From Proales similis (lineage: Eukaryota > Rotifera > Eurotatoria > Ploima > Proalidae): DNA of 64,000 bases. The position numbers were made by a program, and so were the translations under genes. The notes beneath the pieces were generated by a model. That model worked only from the letters and a program-made list of their open reading frames with translations. It had not been told where the DNA came from and made no database searches. How positions within the stretch are numbered: the stretch's first letter is position 1; every line of letters begins with the position of its first letter. Location: assembly GCA_019059635.1 (NCBI GenBank), contig JAGVRJ010000002.1:1364001-1428000 (forward strand), given 5' to 3'. This document shows positions 1 to 13,034 of this stretch, one piece after another.

Positions 1-1062
1 GTTCGGAGGACGGACGGGTCATGGCGCACTCTCAGTTTATCTTTTTTTTTCAAATCTCTCCTTCTCTCTCTCTCTCTATCGGCCTGTCCCACTCTTAAAT
101 CGCACTCTCACATACCGAAATTGCATTTCGCTTGTTCTCGCGCTTTCGTTTAATCGTCGCTATCAGCGAGCCCGTATCGAATTCATAGTCAACACAGCGA
201 ACAAATAGAACTAAACGACAGCGAACGAGCGGGAATCAAACATCAAAAGCTATCTATGTCATTTCGGCAAAAGCTCGCTACACGGCCAAATCCAGGGAGG
301 CAGCCAGGCCGGATCGGTTCTCAAACATACCAAGCGCTTGAGCTCGCTAGCGCCTATTTTCGTCATCGCCACTCTCGTCCAATTCTCGTTTAATTCAATC
401 GCCGTGGTTAATCTCAAAGCAAGCAAGGACCGGTGGACATGTCTCATTTGCATGCCGCACATATCTAATCAACTCGAATCTCGCCTTATTCTCTTCCCTC
501 TTTTTACCTTTCATCCTCGTTAATGCCGCCGCCGCCGCTTGGCCGCCGCCATCGCAACTTCAGCGCGGTCGCTTTCTACTTTTTTTCTCCACTCGCCTTT
601 TACTGCCCATCCTTGCTCATTCGGTGGTGCGCCGTTGGAAGTGCGATACTGCTCAACGCCTAAGTCAATATTTTGCTTTCCGCTTGAGATTCAACTTGCA
701 CGCGAAATTAGCTCTCGTTGTTTTTGTTTTAGTTTGTTTAGAAACTTTAATTGCTCGAAATTTAGCGACAAAAAACAAGTAATCATCATCAACAACAACT
801 GCAACAAGCCAAGCGTGCTATTTACAAACTCAACAACTAAAGAAGCGCACGAATTAGACAACGAACAAAGTGAATTAATGAATTATAGATTCATTTCAAC
901 GCCCAACACGTTTGCCGATTCGATCTTGCAATTCATTTGCCGTTGGCCGTTCGTTTGTTGGTTCATTCATTTATTGCCGCAATTAGATTTATGTGCGCGC
1001 GGATTGTAATTTCGAATCAAAATTTTAGATGAGAAGCAGCATTTTATGAAAAGAATGAAAGA
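1..1062. other. 5' flank / probable 5' UTR of the RhoGEF-RhoGAP gene
   Basis: No supported coding exon precedes the ATG at 1063. The stretch has CT-rich tracts near 58-78, a GCC-repeat near 528-548 and AT-rich sequence from about 720. The 156-residue open frame at 539-1009 shows no recognisable domain and I treat it as chance. It may hold promoter and 5' UTR, or an upstream non-coding exon. Confidence 0.4.
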
Positions 1063-4000
1063 ATGAGCGACCCGTTGAGCAGTAGCACAATATTGTCCGA
1101 TAACCAGCAACAGCGTCAAGTCGAGTCGAGGCAGCTTGAACACAAGCTGAGCCATCCACAGGTGAGTTTGAGCACAGACCGCACCAGACAGAACTGTTTG
1201 ATTGAGCGAACGCAACTAGCAAGCGGATGGACAAGACTCGTTTTGCTTGCCGAAGATCTCGATCACCGAGCGGGTTGAAGAGAGCGACAGGGACGACTCG
1301 ACCTGTTTTGACTCGTTCCATCATCATTTTGAGTTTTACAATGAGCCAGAAGCATTCGGCGAAATACTCTCGCCGTCGACACGCATCAATGACATGCTCG
1401 AAGCTTATGGGACCGACTTGAACGAGGACGACGATGCGACGACAAGCGAAGAGAATCTCGACGATGTTGACTTTAATGCCAACTTGGATTCGTCCACTCT
1501 GACGACAAGCAATGACCAGCGGCGCCGCTTTTCTAAAAGCTTTTCGACCACGTTTGTTGACCACCTGGACCCGATCGAGCCGCAGTATACGCCATTAGGT
1601 CTGTGAAATAAGTCCATTTTCACTTTTAAAAGAAGAAACAAACTCATGCGACTGACTTCAGAGTTGGAATGCGGCCAAGATGAAGATCTCAAGCTAAAGC
1701 TCTTGGCCGAGTTCTACAACAGTGAGCTGAACTACGCTCGACAACTGCGCACCGTCGTTCATCAGTATGCGCATCCACTCCGGTAGGTGTCTGTGGTCTG
1801 TGGTTCGAAGAAACGCGGCCAATAACGGTGCAAAAATTGAAGGAAATATTCATCGCTGAGTCAGAACGAGCACGATACTCTGTTTGGCTACATCGAGCCG
1901 TTGATTTCGCTCAGCTTAAATCTCATCTGCAATGTAGGTTCAATGCATATTCGACGCGGCTGTGTCAAACCTCTTGATGATGTTGTGTTGATTAAAGCTG
2001 CACAAAGTGATTTGCGACTGGCCTTGCGACTATCTAAATCGTTCTGGTAAATATGCTCGCTCTATTTGTTGCCCGTTTGAGCTGCGTTCGAATCATTTTG
2101 CCCTGCCCACTGGTTGCTCCTCAAAAACAAAATGTCTTTTATCGCTGTTCAATCAAATAAGATTAGATCCTTGCACAAGCGAATTCAAGGCCAGCGAGCG
2201 CGCGTGCGGATTATCGCAAAGCAAATTGATTTTTGTGGCAACAAGGATCATCATGTTTGCTTTGCGAAGATTCGTCGTCCAGCTCACCAAAGCGCTCAAT
2301 CAATTTAATACAATATTTGTCACCTTCCCCTCTCGCTCTCTCTCTCTCTCTGGTTCACCACTCGCCTTGTCTTGATAGCGCGGCCTCCTCCTCTCTTTCT
2401 CTGTTCGTCTGGACTGCTGCTCGCTAACCACTCTGACCAGGCGATATTCTATTTAAAATGGCATTTATTTTACCTTGTTGCAAATTGGACGATTATGGCC
2501 AATTAAATATTTGCGAATGGCATAAAAACCCTCGAACGCGCCCTCACTGCTTGACTCGCGCTCTAAATAGAATTTCGTGTTAAATCTGACCCACGGACAC
2601 GATGCATTAATTGAATTCAATTTTTTTTTCTTTATTCATTCGAATGAAAAAATTTCAATTTTCGACTTGGTTTCAGGCGGTCTGTTCAGCAACAAGCTTC
2701 TGCATTGTTATCACGAATACGTGTCCAACAACCGGCTCGCTTCCAAATTGCTTGCCGACAAGCTAAAGAGCGACGAAATTCGCCAGTTTTGCAGCGTCAA
2801 GCAGAGCCAAATCGGCGTGTCGCTTAGTGAGGCGTTACAATTACCGGTAAGTCGGCTTTAATCGTTAATGTTACAAGTGATTAGAGAGACGCACACGTTC
2901 CTAAAACCGAAGCCAAGCCGTTAATCTTGCATTTTTCTATTGCACCCGCTTAATAGCAGCCTTTAATTGCGGCCTGAGTGTTAACAATAAGAGCGATTCA
3001 GATCGGCCACTCTCTTTCCGCTGCGTCTCGACCTGCTCCGTCTTTTCTTGTTTCTTGAACTTCAACTCCTCTGCTCGTTATAATCTTTTCCTATTCGACC
3101 ACATTGAATGCATCAACACAAAACTAGTCTGGGCCAGCAAGATGGCTAATTATCTTTGAGTCGAATGTAATCGGAGAACAAAATAGGATTAATCTGACCA
3201 CAAGCAGCAGCTACGCAGTCTAGCAGTCGATGAGCTAATAAATTGAATATAAGCACCCGTCCGGTCGCTCGACGCTTTGGTAGACCGGCCCGCTGCCTGC
3301 TGCTTGATCTGCTTCGTAATGAACAAGACGATGATAATGAATCATCTCCCGCCGTCCATGCAGTGGGCCTATCGACCGCTAATAGCCACTTTAGTTGCGA
3401 TCAAGCGTAATCGAGCCGGGCGCGCTTGTTTATTTTGGCAATCAATCCTTCGCCTGGCTGCTGCCCTCTCGGCCTTACTACACTATATACCACCAGCACC
3501 GCTTCTTCTTCTCAGTCCATGGGCAATGCGGCAAGAATAAAGCCAATCACAGATTTGAATCTCATTCTAATCTTAGACAGATTCCTAAAGAAAAGAATTT
3601 TCACCAAGCGCGAAAGAGAGAGAGAGAGAGAGAGAGCTGGCTGTTGCGTAGGCTGCGATCATGCAGACCTCTTGCATTTTGGCTATTAATGTTAATTCTA
3701 CGCCGGCTCTAAAGGCCAGGTCAGCGTTTGAGGTGAACGAAGGAAAATGCAAACATTCGCATCATAACCAAACAGCTTTGGGCTCGCATCGTCCACTCTT
3801 TTCATTTCTCGACCAAACCAAACAACAACGTGTCCAGTGATCTCGTTTAGCCTCGTGCCTCTGGTCGTGTGACCACGACTAGTTGGGGCTTGCCGCTGCA
3901 ATAATAATAATTATTATTATTCTTATTATTAAAAACCATGATGATGATGATGATGATGATGTTTGGACGAATAGAGCAGTCGACAATCGCTTACATTAAT

Positions 4001-7000
4001 TCGAATATTTTCCCATTAATGATCCACAACACACATCTCTAAACTGGGTCTCTTCCGCTCTTCGAATCGTTCGTTGAATAATTCAGTCTTTCTGCTTCGT
4101 ACTTCGGGCTCAGCATTTGCCCGCGCTGCTCTAGATTTGAACGGGCCACACATAACTCGATGATTAAGTTGCAAGAATCTGGCTTGATCATCGCAACGAC
4201 CAGCTCACTCCGACTAATTCGCTCGCTTGGGCAAGTCGCTCGGCTCTCTTCATTAAATTCGATCTCAAACTGGCGGCAATCTGAATTTTTCTGGACTTGT
4301 TTTTTTTTTGTTTGTTGATCTCGCTGCGACTGCTCGTAGTCGTTGATGTTTTTTTACCTTTCACAAGCATTTTAAATCTGCTTTTTAGTTTCAAACAACT
4401 CGTCAACTAGTTGAGCTCTTGTCTATGTGCAGAGATCACGATTTTTGGCTTAACTTGCCAGAAGAGCTCGTTTCATTCATTACAATGAATCCTTGCCCGT
4501 CGTCGTCTTGTGCGCCAACGAAAAATACAACGAAAAACACGCGCACACACACACACACATACATTCACGAAGCCCGGCCAGAGGTGTACAATTCGATTGT
4601 TGTCGACGCCTGGCTTCAACCTAAGCTCACTCAGAGTTGGACTTTTCTCAATTCATTTCGAATTAATGCAAAAGTAATGTGGCAGCAGTTTTGATTGAAT
4701 TCTATCGAATACACAATGACTAGGTGTACACCGATTGGAAACCAAGTGAATGAATGGCGCCTCAAACGCCCTCTTCTTGTTTGATTCAAATTTGAATGAT
4801 CAACTGAGTTCGCAAGTTGAGTCAGCTGAGGCGAGCCTGTGTCTTCATTCGGTTTATGCTGGCCTTTGCTTAACTTGGAGCGGATTAAGAGAGAGAGAGA
4901 AAGAGCAAGAAAGAGAAGAAGGAGTCACAAACAAAGTGTTTGCGATCTAATCCGAGGGCTCTTGCCCGCTCAGACGCGCTCGCATTAAGCACACGACCTA
5001 GTGACCGATGTGACCACAACCGGCTCGCCGTAGCCAGCTTTCAATCTGGTTGCGTAATGCAGTTCACTTGTATGCTGCCCAAGGCGTTCTAGTTTGCTCT
5101 CGTGCCGCTTTTGTTTTCCCTTTCTGCCTCGTTTTCTCTGAGCCTAAGCATTACGAAGCCAAATAGGCGGCGGCGGCGGTGGCTGCAATGGCGCAGAGCT
5201 TTTTGGACAACCGAGCGAGCAAGCAAGCGACGATCACAACTTCTAATGCGTTCAAACGTTTGTTTTTCAATCATCGCGCGGCAGTTCTATTTGCCAATTG
5301 AAACTGAGATGCGAGTTTGCCCTCAGTCAGTTTGAAAGCGCACTGCCATCACATCTAAGGCCTCAGGCACTTTTCTATCTGCGGCTTTCAACTCCTCTCA
5401 CCGATTTTAATTTAGTCAGATCTGCGCTCTTCGACTGCCACTCCTGACCGATTTGAGTTTGGTCTCGAGACGGCAACTTTGTTTAATTAGGCGCAACACG
5501 CGCTCTGCTGTAGATCGGACACCAAATCTCATTTGTTAATTAAATTGACTTGATCGAGTTCTTTCTTTCAGCGGCGGCGCCGGGTTTTTTCTTTTTTGTT
5601 ATTTTTTCTTTCTCATTGGCTTTTGATTCCCACTCTCGCGCTTGTTTCTTTATTCTTTATTTGAAGTGAGCTCAAGCCTGAAAGAACGTTTAATAGCTAG
5701 ATCGGCTTCAATATTATGAGCGCGTCTTGGAGCTGTTGAACAAACAAGAAAGCCAAGAGGAGCCCGTCACGTCTACACTTAACAGAAGCGGTACGGCCGC
5801 AAATGAGATTCATACTCTAGGACTGAGCGAGCCCAGGTAAGAGTATTCTCGTTTTCACTTGTTGCCTGCCTTTGGCCAGACAACGAGCCGATCGTCGTCT
5901 GTTATCAGTGTCTCTAATTCTCGCTTCTCAAAAGTGAGCAAACACTTCTCAATTTGAAAAGAATGAAGGACAAATGCCAATCGGTAGGTTACGGCGCCGC
6001 TTCTCAAGCCAACTCACTCATTGAAGAAAACGTGTCTCTGATTCTGAAGCTCGTGAGCTTGAATCGCAACATGAGCGAGACGGAAATGAATCGAATCGCC
6101 AATCTGGTCGATGTTCAGCAAAAGTTTCCCAACGACGATCTGAAGCTCTTGGACACTCTGAAAGACTCGCAACTGTCGGCGAGCGTCTACAAAACGCCGG
6201 CCAAGCGAAGCGCCTTTAACCTGTTCAAAGTAACTGAAGACTGAGGCAAATGTGTTTGGTTTGAAGCAAAATTCGATGAAAAAGGTGACTCAGAGCGCTT
6301 CGTCGCATCTTGACCTGTCGGACGCGTCCTCCAAAAAGTCAGGCATCAATCGAACCCTGACCATGAGTCAGTCGCCAAACGAGACAACAAAAGCGGAGTC
6401 GCTTGTGCCCAAGAATCAGTTGACTCCATCGGGCGAGCAAACCAAAACTGAGTCGTCGGCTCAGAAGCGAGCTTCGTTTGTTCGGCGTCATTTGAACTTG
6501 CAACGTCGCAAAACGATCCATGACGTCATAAGCCTTGACTTTTTGCATGGGATAATCCATTCATCGTCGTCAAGCTCGCCGTCCGCGCAGCCGGCCGCTC
6601 AGCGCAAAGTGGTCGAGGCCAACGAAAAGAACCTGATTGGCGCCATTCAGTCGATGAATGAGAAAAAGAAGCCGACCAAGGCGTCGTCTGTGTTCAGCTC
6701 ATCGATGTGCGAAACACCGGCCGCCGGCAGCCAATTCATTCAGGAGTCGAGCGGCACGCTCAATAGAGGACTGGTGTTCCAAGGACCTGTGCAGATGACC
6801 AACGTAAGGCGGCTCTTCTTTTACAAATAACCAATTTAACTCGCGTTATCTAATTGATGTGTCTGTGTAAACAGCAATTAGGAAGACAAGAGCGCTATTT
6901 GTTTTTATTCAATGATCTGCTCATCATAGCCAAGCAAAAGTGAGTATTCTCTATTGAGTTAGATTTAGGCCGCCACCGCCCGCCCGCCTTCAGTTCACTG

Positions 7001-7122
7001 CATAGTCACCTTCCTGTTTTTAATGTGCTCTTTCTAACTGGCCCGTCTACATCTGGCTATCGGATTTCCTTCACTCGTCCAGTTCATTCAAAGTGTTCAA
7101 CTCACATCGTCCCATGAGCCTG

Positions 7123-7160
<38 letters not shown>

Positions 7161-10100
7161 GTGCCTGTTTGTTTTTATAACGCTCATTAGCTAATTGTTT
7201 GCCTCTTGGCAACGTTCCCAGTCACTGGCCCATTTCATTCGTTCATTGGTCCGAGCTCTCAATGGGAGAGCATGAAACGAATTAGTAGTAAAAGATGTTT
7301 ACTCAATCAAGTCAAGTGAACGAAGTTATTCAACCAGAGTGAGATGAGAGCGGGCGGCAGTGGTGATGCTACCGCTTTATCTGCTCGAGTGGCATTTAAT
7401 CTCTTCCGTGCTCTAACCGTCGCACACTCGCTCGCTTATGAGCGACGCTCATTCCACCCCCACTTGTCATTCTAACTGCCTCGCGTTGACGACACTTGTT
7501 CGTAATATTTTTTGCGTCTTTTAAGAAGCGAAAGTCACAACAAACTCAAACATCGGATTTTACTCAGCGAAATTTGGCTCAGCGCTGATTCAGTAGTGGT
7601 CGCCAACACCTGGAGCTCAAAGAGCGCATTGACAACAACAACAACGACGAGTGAAAATTCGGTTCTGATAGGCTGGCCGCCAGCGAACAATTACTTGATC
7701 GAGTTCAGAAGCAGCGACGAGCGACATATTTGGTTTAAAAAGCTAAACGAGTAAGTGCATTCAAGTCGATTGTGGCGGGCCAGGTCAATGCTTTCAATGT
7801 CTAATTAGATTAGTCGAGGACGAACGAGCCAAATTAAACAGTCTATTTTTAACAATAAAAGTGTGTTACAACCGCGACAACCAGGGCGGTTCCGAGCCCA
7901 CTCAGTACTCTCAATGCTTTGTAAGTGAATTGGCTTGTGTGGCTGCGAAACGTGCCTCCAACGAATGTTGTCGCATTTCTTTTAGATTAAAACACTGCAA
8001 GTGAAAGTGTGCGAGACCGCCGATCAGATATTGGACAGGTGCAAGACACTGTTTGGCCTTGAGCAAGACGAAAACATCAAGTACCAGCTTTGGCTGAAAA
8101 TTTCCAAGAACGACGCACTCAGCCCCCTGCTCGGTAAGCGCCATCGATGCTTACTGTCTTCTGGTTCTAACCGCTCTGCTTGCAGGCCACGAAGTTCCAT
8201 TCATTATAAAAATGAACTATTTGCGCGAGAGCGGCAAGTCGATCAGAGACGACGACAACTTTTACAAGTTTGTCATATTGTGCAAGAACACCAAGCGATT
8301 AGAGGTGACAGCAAATCCCGGTGCTTCCTCCAACCGACTGATCGACGTCGGCAAAGAGAATGAGTTCGAAATGGACCGCTTGAACAGACTGAGACGTCGC
8401 CTATTCGGCTCGGGCAAGCAAGCTCACAGTAAAGTGAGCGATGCTCTAAACGCGTACGACCTTCACTCGATCGGCAGCTCGACTGGGGCCGCCGACACCG
8501 CAAGCAGTAGCCAGCTGGGCGCCGGCGATCATCGAAGTCAGAGCATGCAAGGCCTGAACCTGCTCGACAAGCAGAGCGCGCCAAGCTCCAAAAAAGCCTT
8601 CTCGTCCAAGTTGAAGCGAACCAACTTGTTCGGTGTGAAGCTGGAGAAAATGATTGGCCAATACGGCGTGCACAACCAGCAGCTGCCCGAGCCGATTCTC
8701 AATCTGATGCTCAAAGTGGCCCAAGAGGGCAGTCAGTCGTTGATGATCTTTCGCAAGTCGGTCAGTGCCAAGCTCAAGAAATCCTACAAAGAGCGACTCA
8801 ATCTGCACCAGACTGTCGACTTTGAGGAAATGAATGTGCACGTGGCCGCCCTTCTTCTCAAAGAGTTCATTCGAGACTACCCGGACGGACTCATAAATCT
8901 GAATCTGTTCGCTGACTGCATGTCTGTGCTGAAAATCAACGACAGCCAGACAAAGCTTGACACCACCAAGCTGTTGCTCGCTCGACTTCCCAAATGGAAT
9001 CAAGTCTGCCTCGCCCATTTCATGTGCTTGTTCAATGAGATCATTAAGCACTCTGACCTGAACAAAATGGACGCGCACAACATCTCAGTGTGCGTGGCGC
9101 CAAGCATGTTTCACAAAATAGACCGGCCCAGTGACGTTGAGTCCAGCTTTCAATCGATCGCCTTTGTCAAATATCTGATCGAGAACACGAGCGAGCTGTT
9201 CGGAAGTTCAACTCTTTACCTGCTCAGTGCTTCAGGACCGATCGATGCTGCTCAGCAGCAGCAGGAGCAGAACGGGCACAAAGCTGTCACGCCTACGAGC
9301 TCGCAAGCGCAGATTTTCAAATCTCTCGACTCATTTCCGACCCAGGGCGGCAAAGAGCACAGCAAACTAAGCGAGCTCGACCGGGTCCTCTCCAAGGTCG
9401 GAATCAAGAGCAAAAAATCGGTCAAGCCCAAGTTCAAGGCCAAAGCGTCGAATATTCTGCCAATCAGTCTGATGAGCAGCAGTCGAAAAACGGGAGGTGG
9501 CAGCGCTCTGTTGCGAAGCGGAACCACCGAGTCGCTTGTTGCTCAGGTCAAGCCGGACGATCTGCACTCTTGTCACAGTTGGGATCTTCACAACCAAGAT
9601 GCCAAGGACAATGCGGCCATGAACGGCGATAGAACGCCGCTCACTGACGAAGAAGTACTCCATCGTGAGCAGAACGAGATCGGATCTGACATGGACGAGG
9701 CCGCAGCGGGAAGCAGCAATCACAAAGTTGAGAGGAACAAGTGCGCCAGACTGTCTCAGTCGGGCCTGGTGATGAGTCGAATTCGAACGAGTATGAACCG
9801 AATGAGACAAGACAACTCGTGCAACACACTGAGCGTCGACTCCGGACTGTCGGTGCCTACAAACAGCGATTTTGAAACCGAGCTGAACTCAAATCACTCG
9901 GACCAGACGCCGGCTCAAGTGTGCCAAGAGCAGAGCAAACGAGAGCCTTTCTTGCGACGACAGCGGCGAACGGTTGCTCTTAATAACGCCGCAACAAACG
10001 AAGCAGTCAATCAATACTCATGCTCGCTGGATTCAATACTCACCGAGAAAGAGACCAGCTCGCCGTGCTCTTCGCTCAGCTATAAGCAAAACGGCGAGAG

Positions 10101-11640
10101 AAAGCGCCTAAGCTCCTACGTGATGAAACAGTTCAGCGAGTCGGACGCCGCTTTCGGCGAAACGACAAACAGCTCATTTGACGCCAACTTGAACGACTCG
10201 AGCAGTGAAAAGTCCGCGCCGAACCGATTGTCGTCGCGGCACTCGCTCGACATTGAGCTCAGCCTCAACAAGCACCAGGCCAAAGCGGTTAGCACATCCG
10301 CAAGCAGGCAGATTGAGGAGGAACAAGAAGAAGAAGAAGACACATCCAAGTCGAGTGCGGCAACGTCCGAGTGCCGTCGAAAGTCAATAAATAGCGTGGT
10401 GGCATCGGCCACTGTCTCTGCCTCTCAGCTGTTGCCCCAGTTGCACAAGAAGAGTTTACTCACGCCCAAGGCGAGCAAGCGACTCAACGAGAGAGCGGTG
10501 AACGTTCAGACCCGAACTAAAGGCCACACGAATAGACACGGACACCCGCACGCCAGTCGACGTTCGATTGTTAAGCTCACACTGGGCAAAGAGTCGAGTC
10601 GCACATGCTCAGTGCTGAGTGGAATCGACTCTGGCCTCGGAATGGTGTCTGATTTGCCCACGTGGAAGAACTGGGACGAAGCGACCGAGGAGGCCACCAA
10701 ACAAGTAGCTTCTATTAATACGAGCGTTAGTCCTATTCGAGTTTCTGTATTGACCAATTCGTGCCCGAAGCCAACTAACGCGGGCCAGAGAAAAAGCGAC
10801 GCAGGCAGTTCTCTGTCGAGCAGCGATTCAGAGAGCCACGGCGACCGAGTGAGACGAAAGGAGCAGCGATTGCGCAAAACGCGCCGCGTCAGTCGAACCA
10901 AGTCCATGAACCAGCAGCAAGCTCAAGTGCCGATCGAGAACAAGAATCAGAGAGTAGTTAGCATTATAGTGACCAACCACGATAGTCAACAGTGCATCAC
11001 CAAGCAAGTAGTCACCCAAGTTCTAAAGCGCAGTGTTTCCCTGCGCACCAAAATCGATTCGGACAAATCTGGCCGAACGGAGCCGTTTGTTGAGTCGGTC
11101 TATCGAACCGAGACCAGAGTTGAGCCTCAGCTCTCGCCTTGCTCCGTTCTCTCAAGTGAACGCGACCATACCGAGCAAGCAGACTGTGACATGGCCGAGT
11201 TCCAAAAGGAGATTCAGAACAACAGGAAAAAATTTCACTTCAAAGCGCCGGAACAGACGCACGCCGCTCATCTGAGCGTAAAATCAAAATCATCTAGTTC
11301 ATCAATATCATCCACCGCCTCGCTGATTGCCTCGTTCCAGCAGTCGAATCCAAGTGGCGCCGAGTCGAGCGACGACAAGCGCAATCACATGGACGACAAC
11401 AACAACGCGCTGGCGTCCGTATCGCCAACGCTCTCGCACTCGTCCAACGCTGAGTCGTGCACGACCAGCGTAAGTCAGACAGCCTCGTCCACCGCCTCGT
11501 CGTGTAGGCTCGTGCCTGAGCTCGCCACTGTCACCTGGAGTGTGCCGGACATTCGCAGACAGTTCGAGCTCAAATGCGATAGTCAGGCCAACTTCCTGCG
11601 GCGCCACGATCCGAACGGCAATCCCACCACATACATCTAA
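1063..11640 (+). CDS. RhoGEF (DH)-PH-RA-RhoGAP protein, ARHGAP20-like
   Basis: Fourteen exons: 1063-1161, 1256-1598, 1662-1782, 1843-1933, 1998-2046, 2677-2846, 5697-5836, 5962-6229, 6267-6803, 6875-6939, 7526-7750, 7809-7920, 7986-8133, 8186-11640. They sum to 5,823 nt (1,940 aa). Domains in order: a Dbl-homology fold at about 150-345, with the conserved P-x-x-R turn built across the long intron as PLDRLQYYERVLELL; a PH domain at about 590-710 (ERYLFLFNDLLIIAK); an RA domain at about 735-815 ending PLLGHEVPFIIKMN; and a RhoGAP domain at about 935-1130 with a candidate arginine finger at R979 (MIFRKS). The PH-RA-RhoGAP part resembles ARHGAP20/TAGAP. The remaining ~800 residues are Ser-rich, probably disordered, and end TTYI, which fits a class I PDZ ligand. 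Expected role: GTP/GDP cycling of Rho-family GTPases under Ras/Rap control. The start is the first ATG in frame with exon 2; an upstream exon is not excluded. Confidence 0.85.
3612..3636. repeat. (GA)n microsatellite
   Basis: An uninterrupted GA dinucleotide run of about 12 units in the long intron. It belongs to the GA/CT class of repeats that recurs through the window. Confidence 0.8.
3900..3960. repeat. (AAT)4(ATT)4 inverted repeat followed by (ATG)n
   Basis: A near-perfect palindrome of AAT units followed by ATT units, and about 15 bp further on an ATG trinucleotide run of about 7 units. Both lie within the long intron. The palindrome could form a hairpin or cruciform. Confidence 0.7.
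7125..7156. repeat. (CT)n microsatellite
   Basis: A CT dinucleotide run of about 14-15 units in the ~586-bp intron between the two PH-domain exons (6940-7525). Confidence 0.8.
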
Positions 11641-11850
11641 AGCGTTTCTCTTTTTTTTTTCCTACATTGCAAATATCTTTTATTTATGGCCTCGCAGCCG
11701 CTAATATTTAAAAAAAAAGCGCGAAAGAATAAAATTTTAAAGATCTAGACCTTGTCTCGCCGAATTGTTGTTGTTGAATATTGTCTTGTCTTGTAATAAA
11801 CGGGAGTGCATCACTAGCCACAGCTTTGTGTTCGAATGCAAATCGCTCGA
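11641..11850 (+). terminator. 3' UTR and poly(A) signals of the RhoGEF-RhoGAP gene
   Basis: AATAAA occurs at about 11728-11733 (roughly 90 bp after the stop) and again at about 11795-11800, in an AT-rich, T-run-containing 3' flank. Confidence 0.6.
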
Positions 11851-13002
11851 AAGTTTATTAACTTGTTTAAAACCACAAAAGCGGACCGAAAGAAGTTAAA
11901 TTTAGATGTTGCTGGCGGAAGGGAGTGCATGAAGCTATGCAGCTCGGCGACCAACTAAGGCTTGGCTAAACCCTCGATCAGCTGCCGTTTCTGGGAGTGT
12001 GTCGGGCTATTCACTTGATTCACATTTATTTGCTTGAGAGAATCAAAAGAGACAGAAGAAAGTCATCGAGACACAGAGAGAGAGAGAGAGAGAGAGAGAA
12101 AGTGGAAAAGAGAGGGAGAAAGAAGAAGGAGATGGACAATTGGCGGCCTCTCGCTCTCCTCATAATCGAATCCAAGAGCGCTCTGTGTTTTAAAAATAAA
12201 TCAGAAACCTATTGGGGAGGGGGCAAGTGGCAGGAAAGCGAGTTTTTCTATTTCACTTGATGAATTCGAACGCGTGTCTCTTCCATTCTCTCTCTGCGTG
12301 TCTAAGTGTGTGTGTGTGTGTTTATATTTTTTTTTAAAGTAAATTTTTGAATGGAGCGCGTGCGCGCAAGGAGTGCATGATTGTAATCGAGAGAACCATG
12401 ATTTTTACTTCGTTTATAAATATCATCAATTGGACCGGTGTAAACATGTCTACGCTATGTATGGCTTGAGCGCACGAACGCGTTCGGTTCTCTCGCTCTG
12501 CGTCTGTTTGCCCTTGTGTGTGTGTGGCGTATTGTTCCTCATGGCCATTCTGAACAGAAAAGAAGCTGACTGTCTTATTTTTCTTGCTTTCCTTCACAAG
12601 CCGCTTCTTGGCTTTCAGGCATTTATTCACACATCTGCTATTCTATTCAATTCTATTCTCCTTTGTACCCTTTTGCGGGCCTCTTATCTTGAAGCATTTA
12701 GGCAGAGGACGATATGAATATTCATGCTCGCGCAGCGGTAATAAGCACCGTAAAGACGGAGAGCAGCGACATACTAGCGCGCGCGAGAGAGAGAGAGGGC
12801 CAAGGGACGATAATACACACACGCACCGAAATCCTTTCAAAGGCCTCGTGTTGCTTGATTAGAAATGTTCAAGAGCCTCTCTATATTGATTTCTTATCAA
12901 ACTGCAACATTATGTCACGAGCAAGAATATAAGTCGGCAAGTATTGAGCGGCTGTTAATGTAGAGATGAATACGTGAATGCAGCTGCCGCCGCGGCTTTC
13001 GA

Positions 13003-13034
<32 letters not shown>

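Larger units (their letters stand above)
2847..5696 (+). other. Long intron (2,850 bp) inside the DH-domain coding region
   Basis: The donor is CCG|GTAAGT and the acceptor is TTTAATAG|CTAG. It is about 45 times longer than the usual 50-70 bp introns here. It contains a (GA)n tract at about 3612-3636, an (AAT)4(ATT)4 palindrome at about 3900-3921, an (ATG)n run at about 3938-3960, a CA run near 4547-4561 and a GA run near 4889-4920. I found no nested gene. Confidence 0.6.

Noticed and set aside
2851-5700. Alternative donor at 2851 paired with acceptor at 5700 for the DH-domain intron
   Set aside because: It also keeps the frame (PVNRL), but the donor is GTCGGC. The GTAAGT donor at 2847 with the acceptor at 5696 also keeps the frame (PLDRL) and is far closer to consensus.
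12373-12717. 114-codon plus-strand frame with hydrophobic stretches
   Set aside because: It runs through GT-rich and CT-rich sequence, has no domain and no supporting splice context. It looks like a chance frame.
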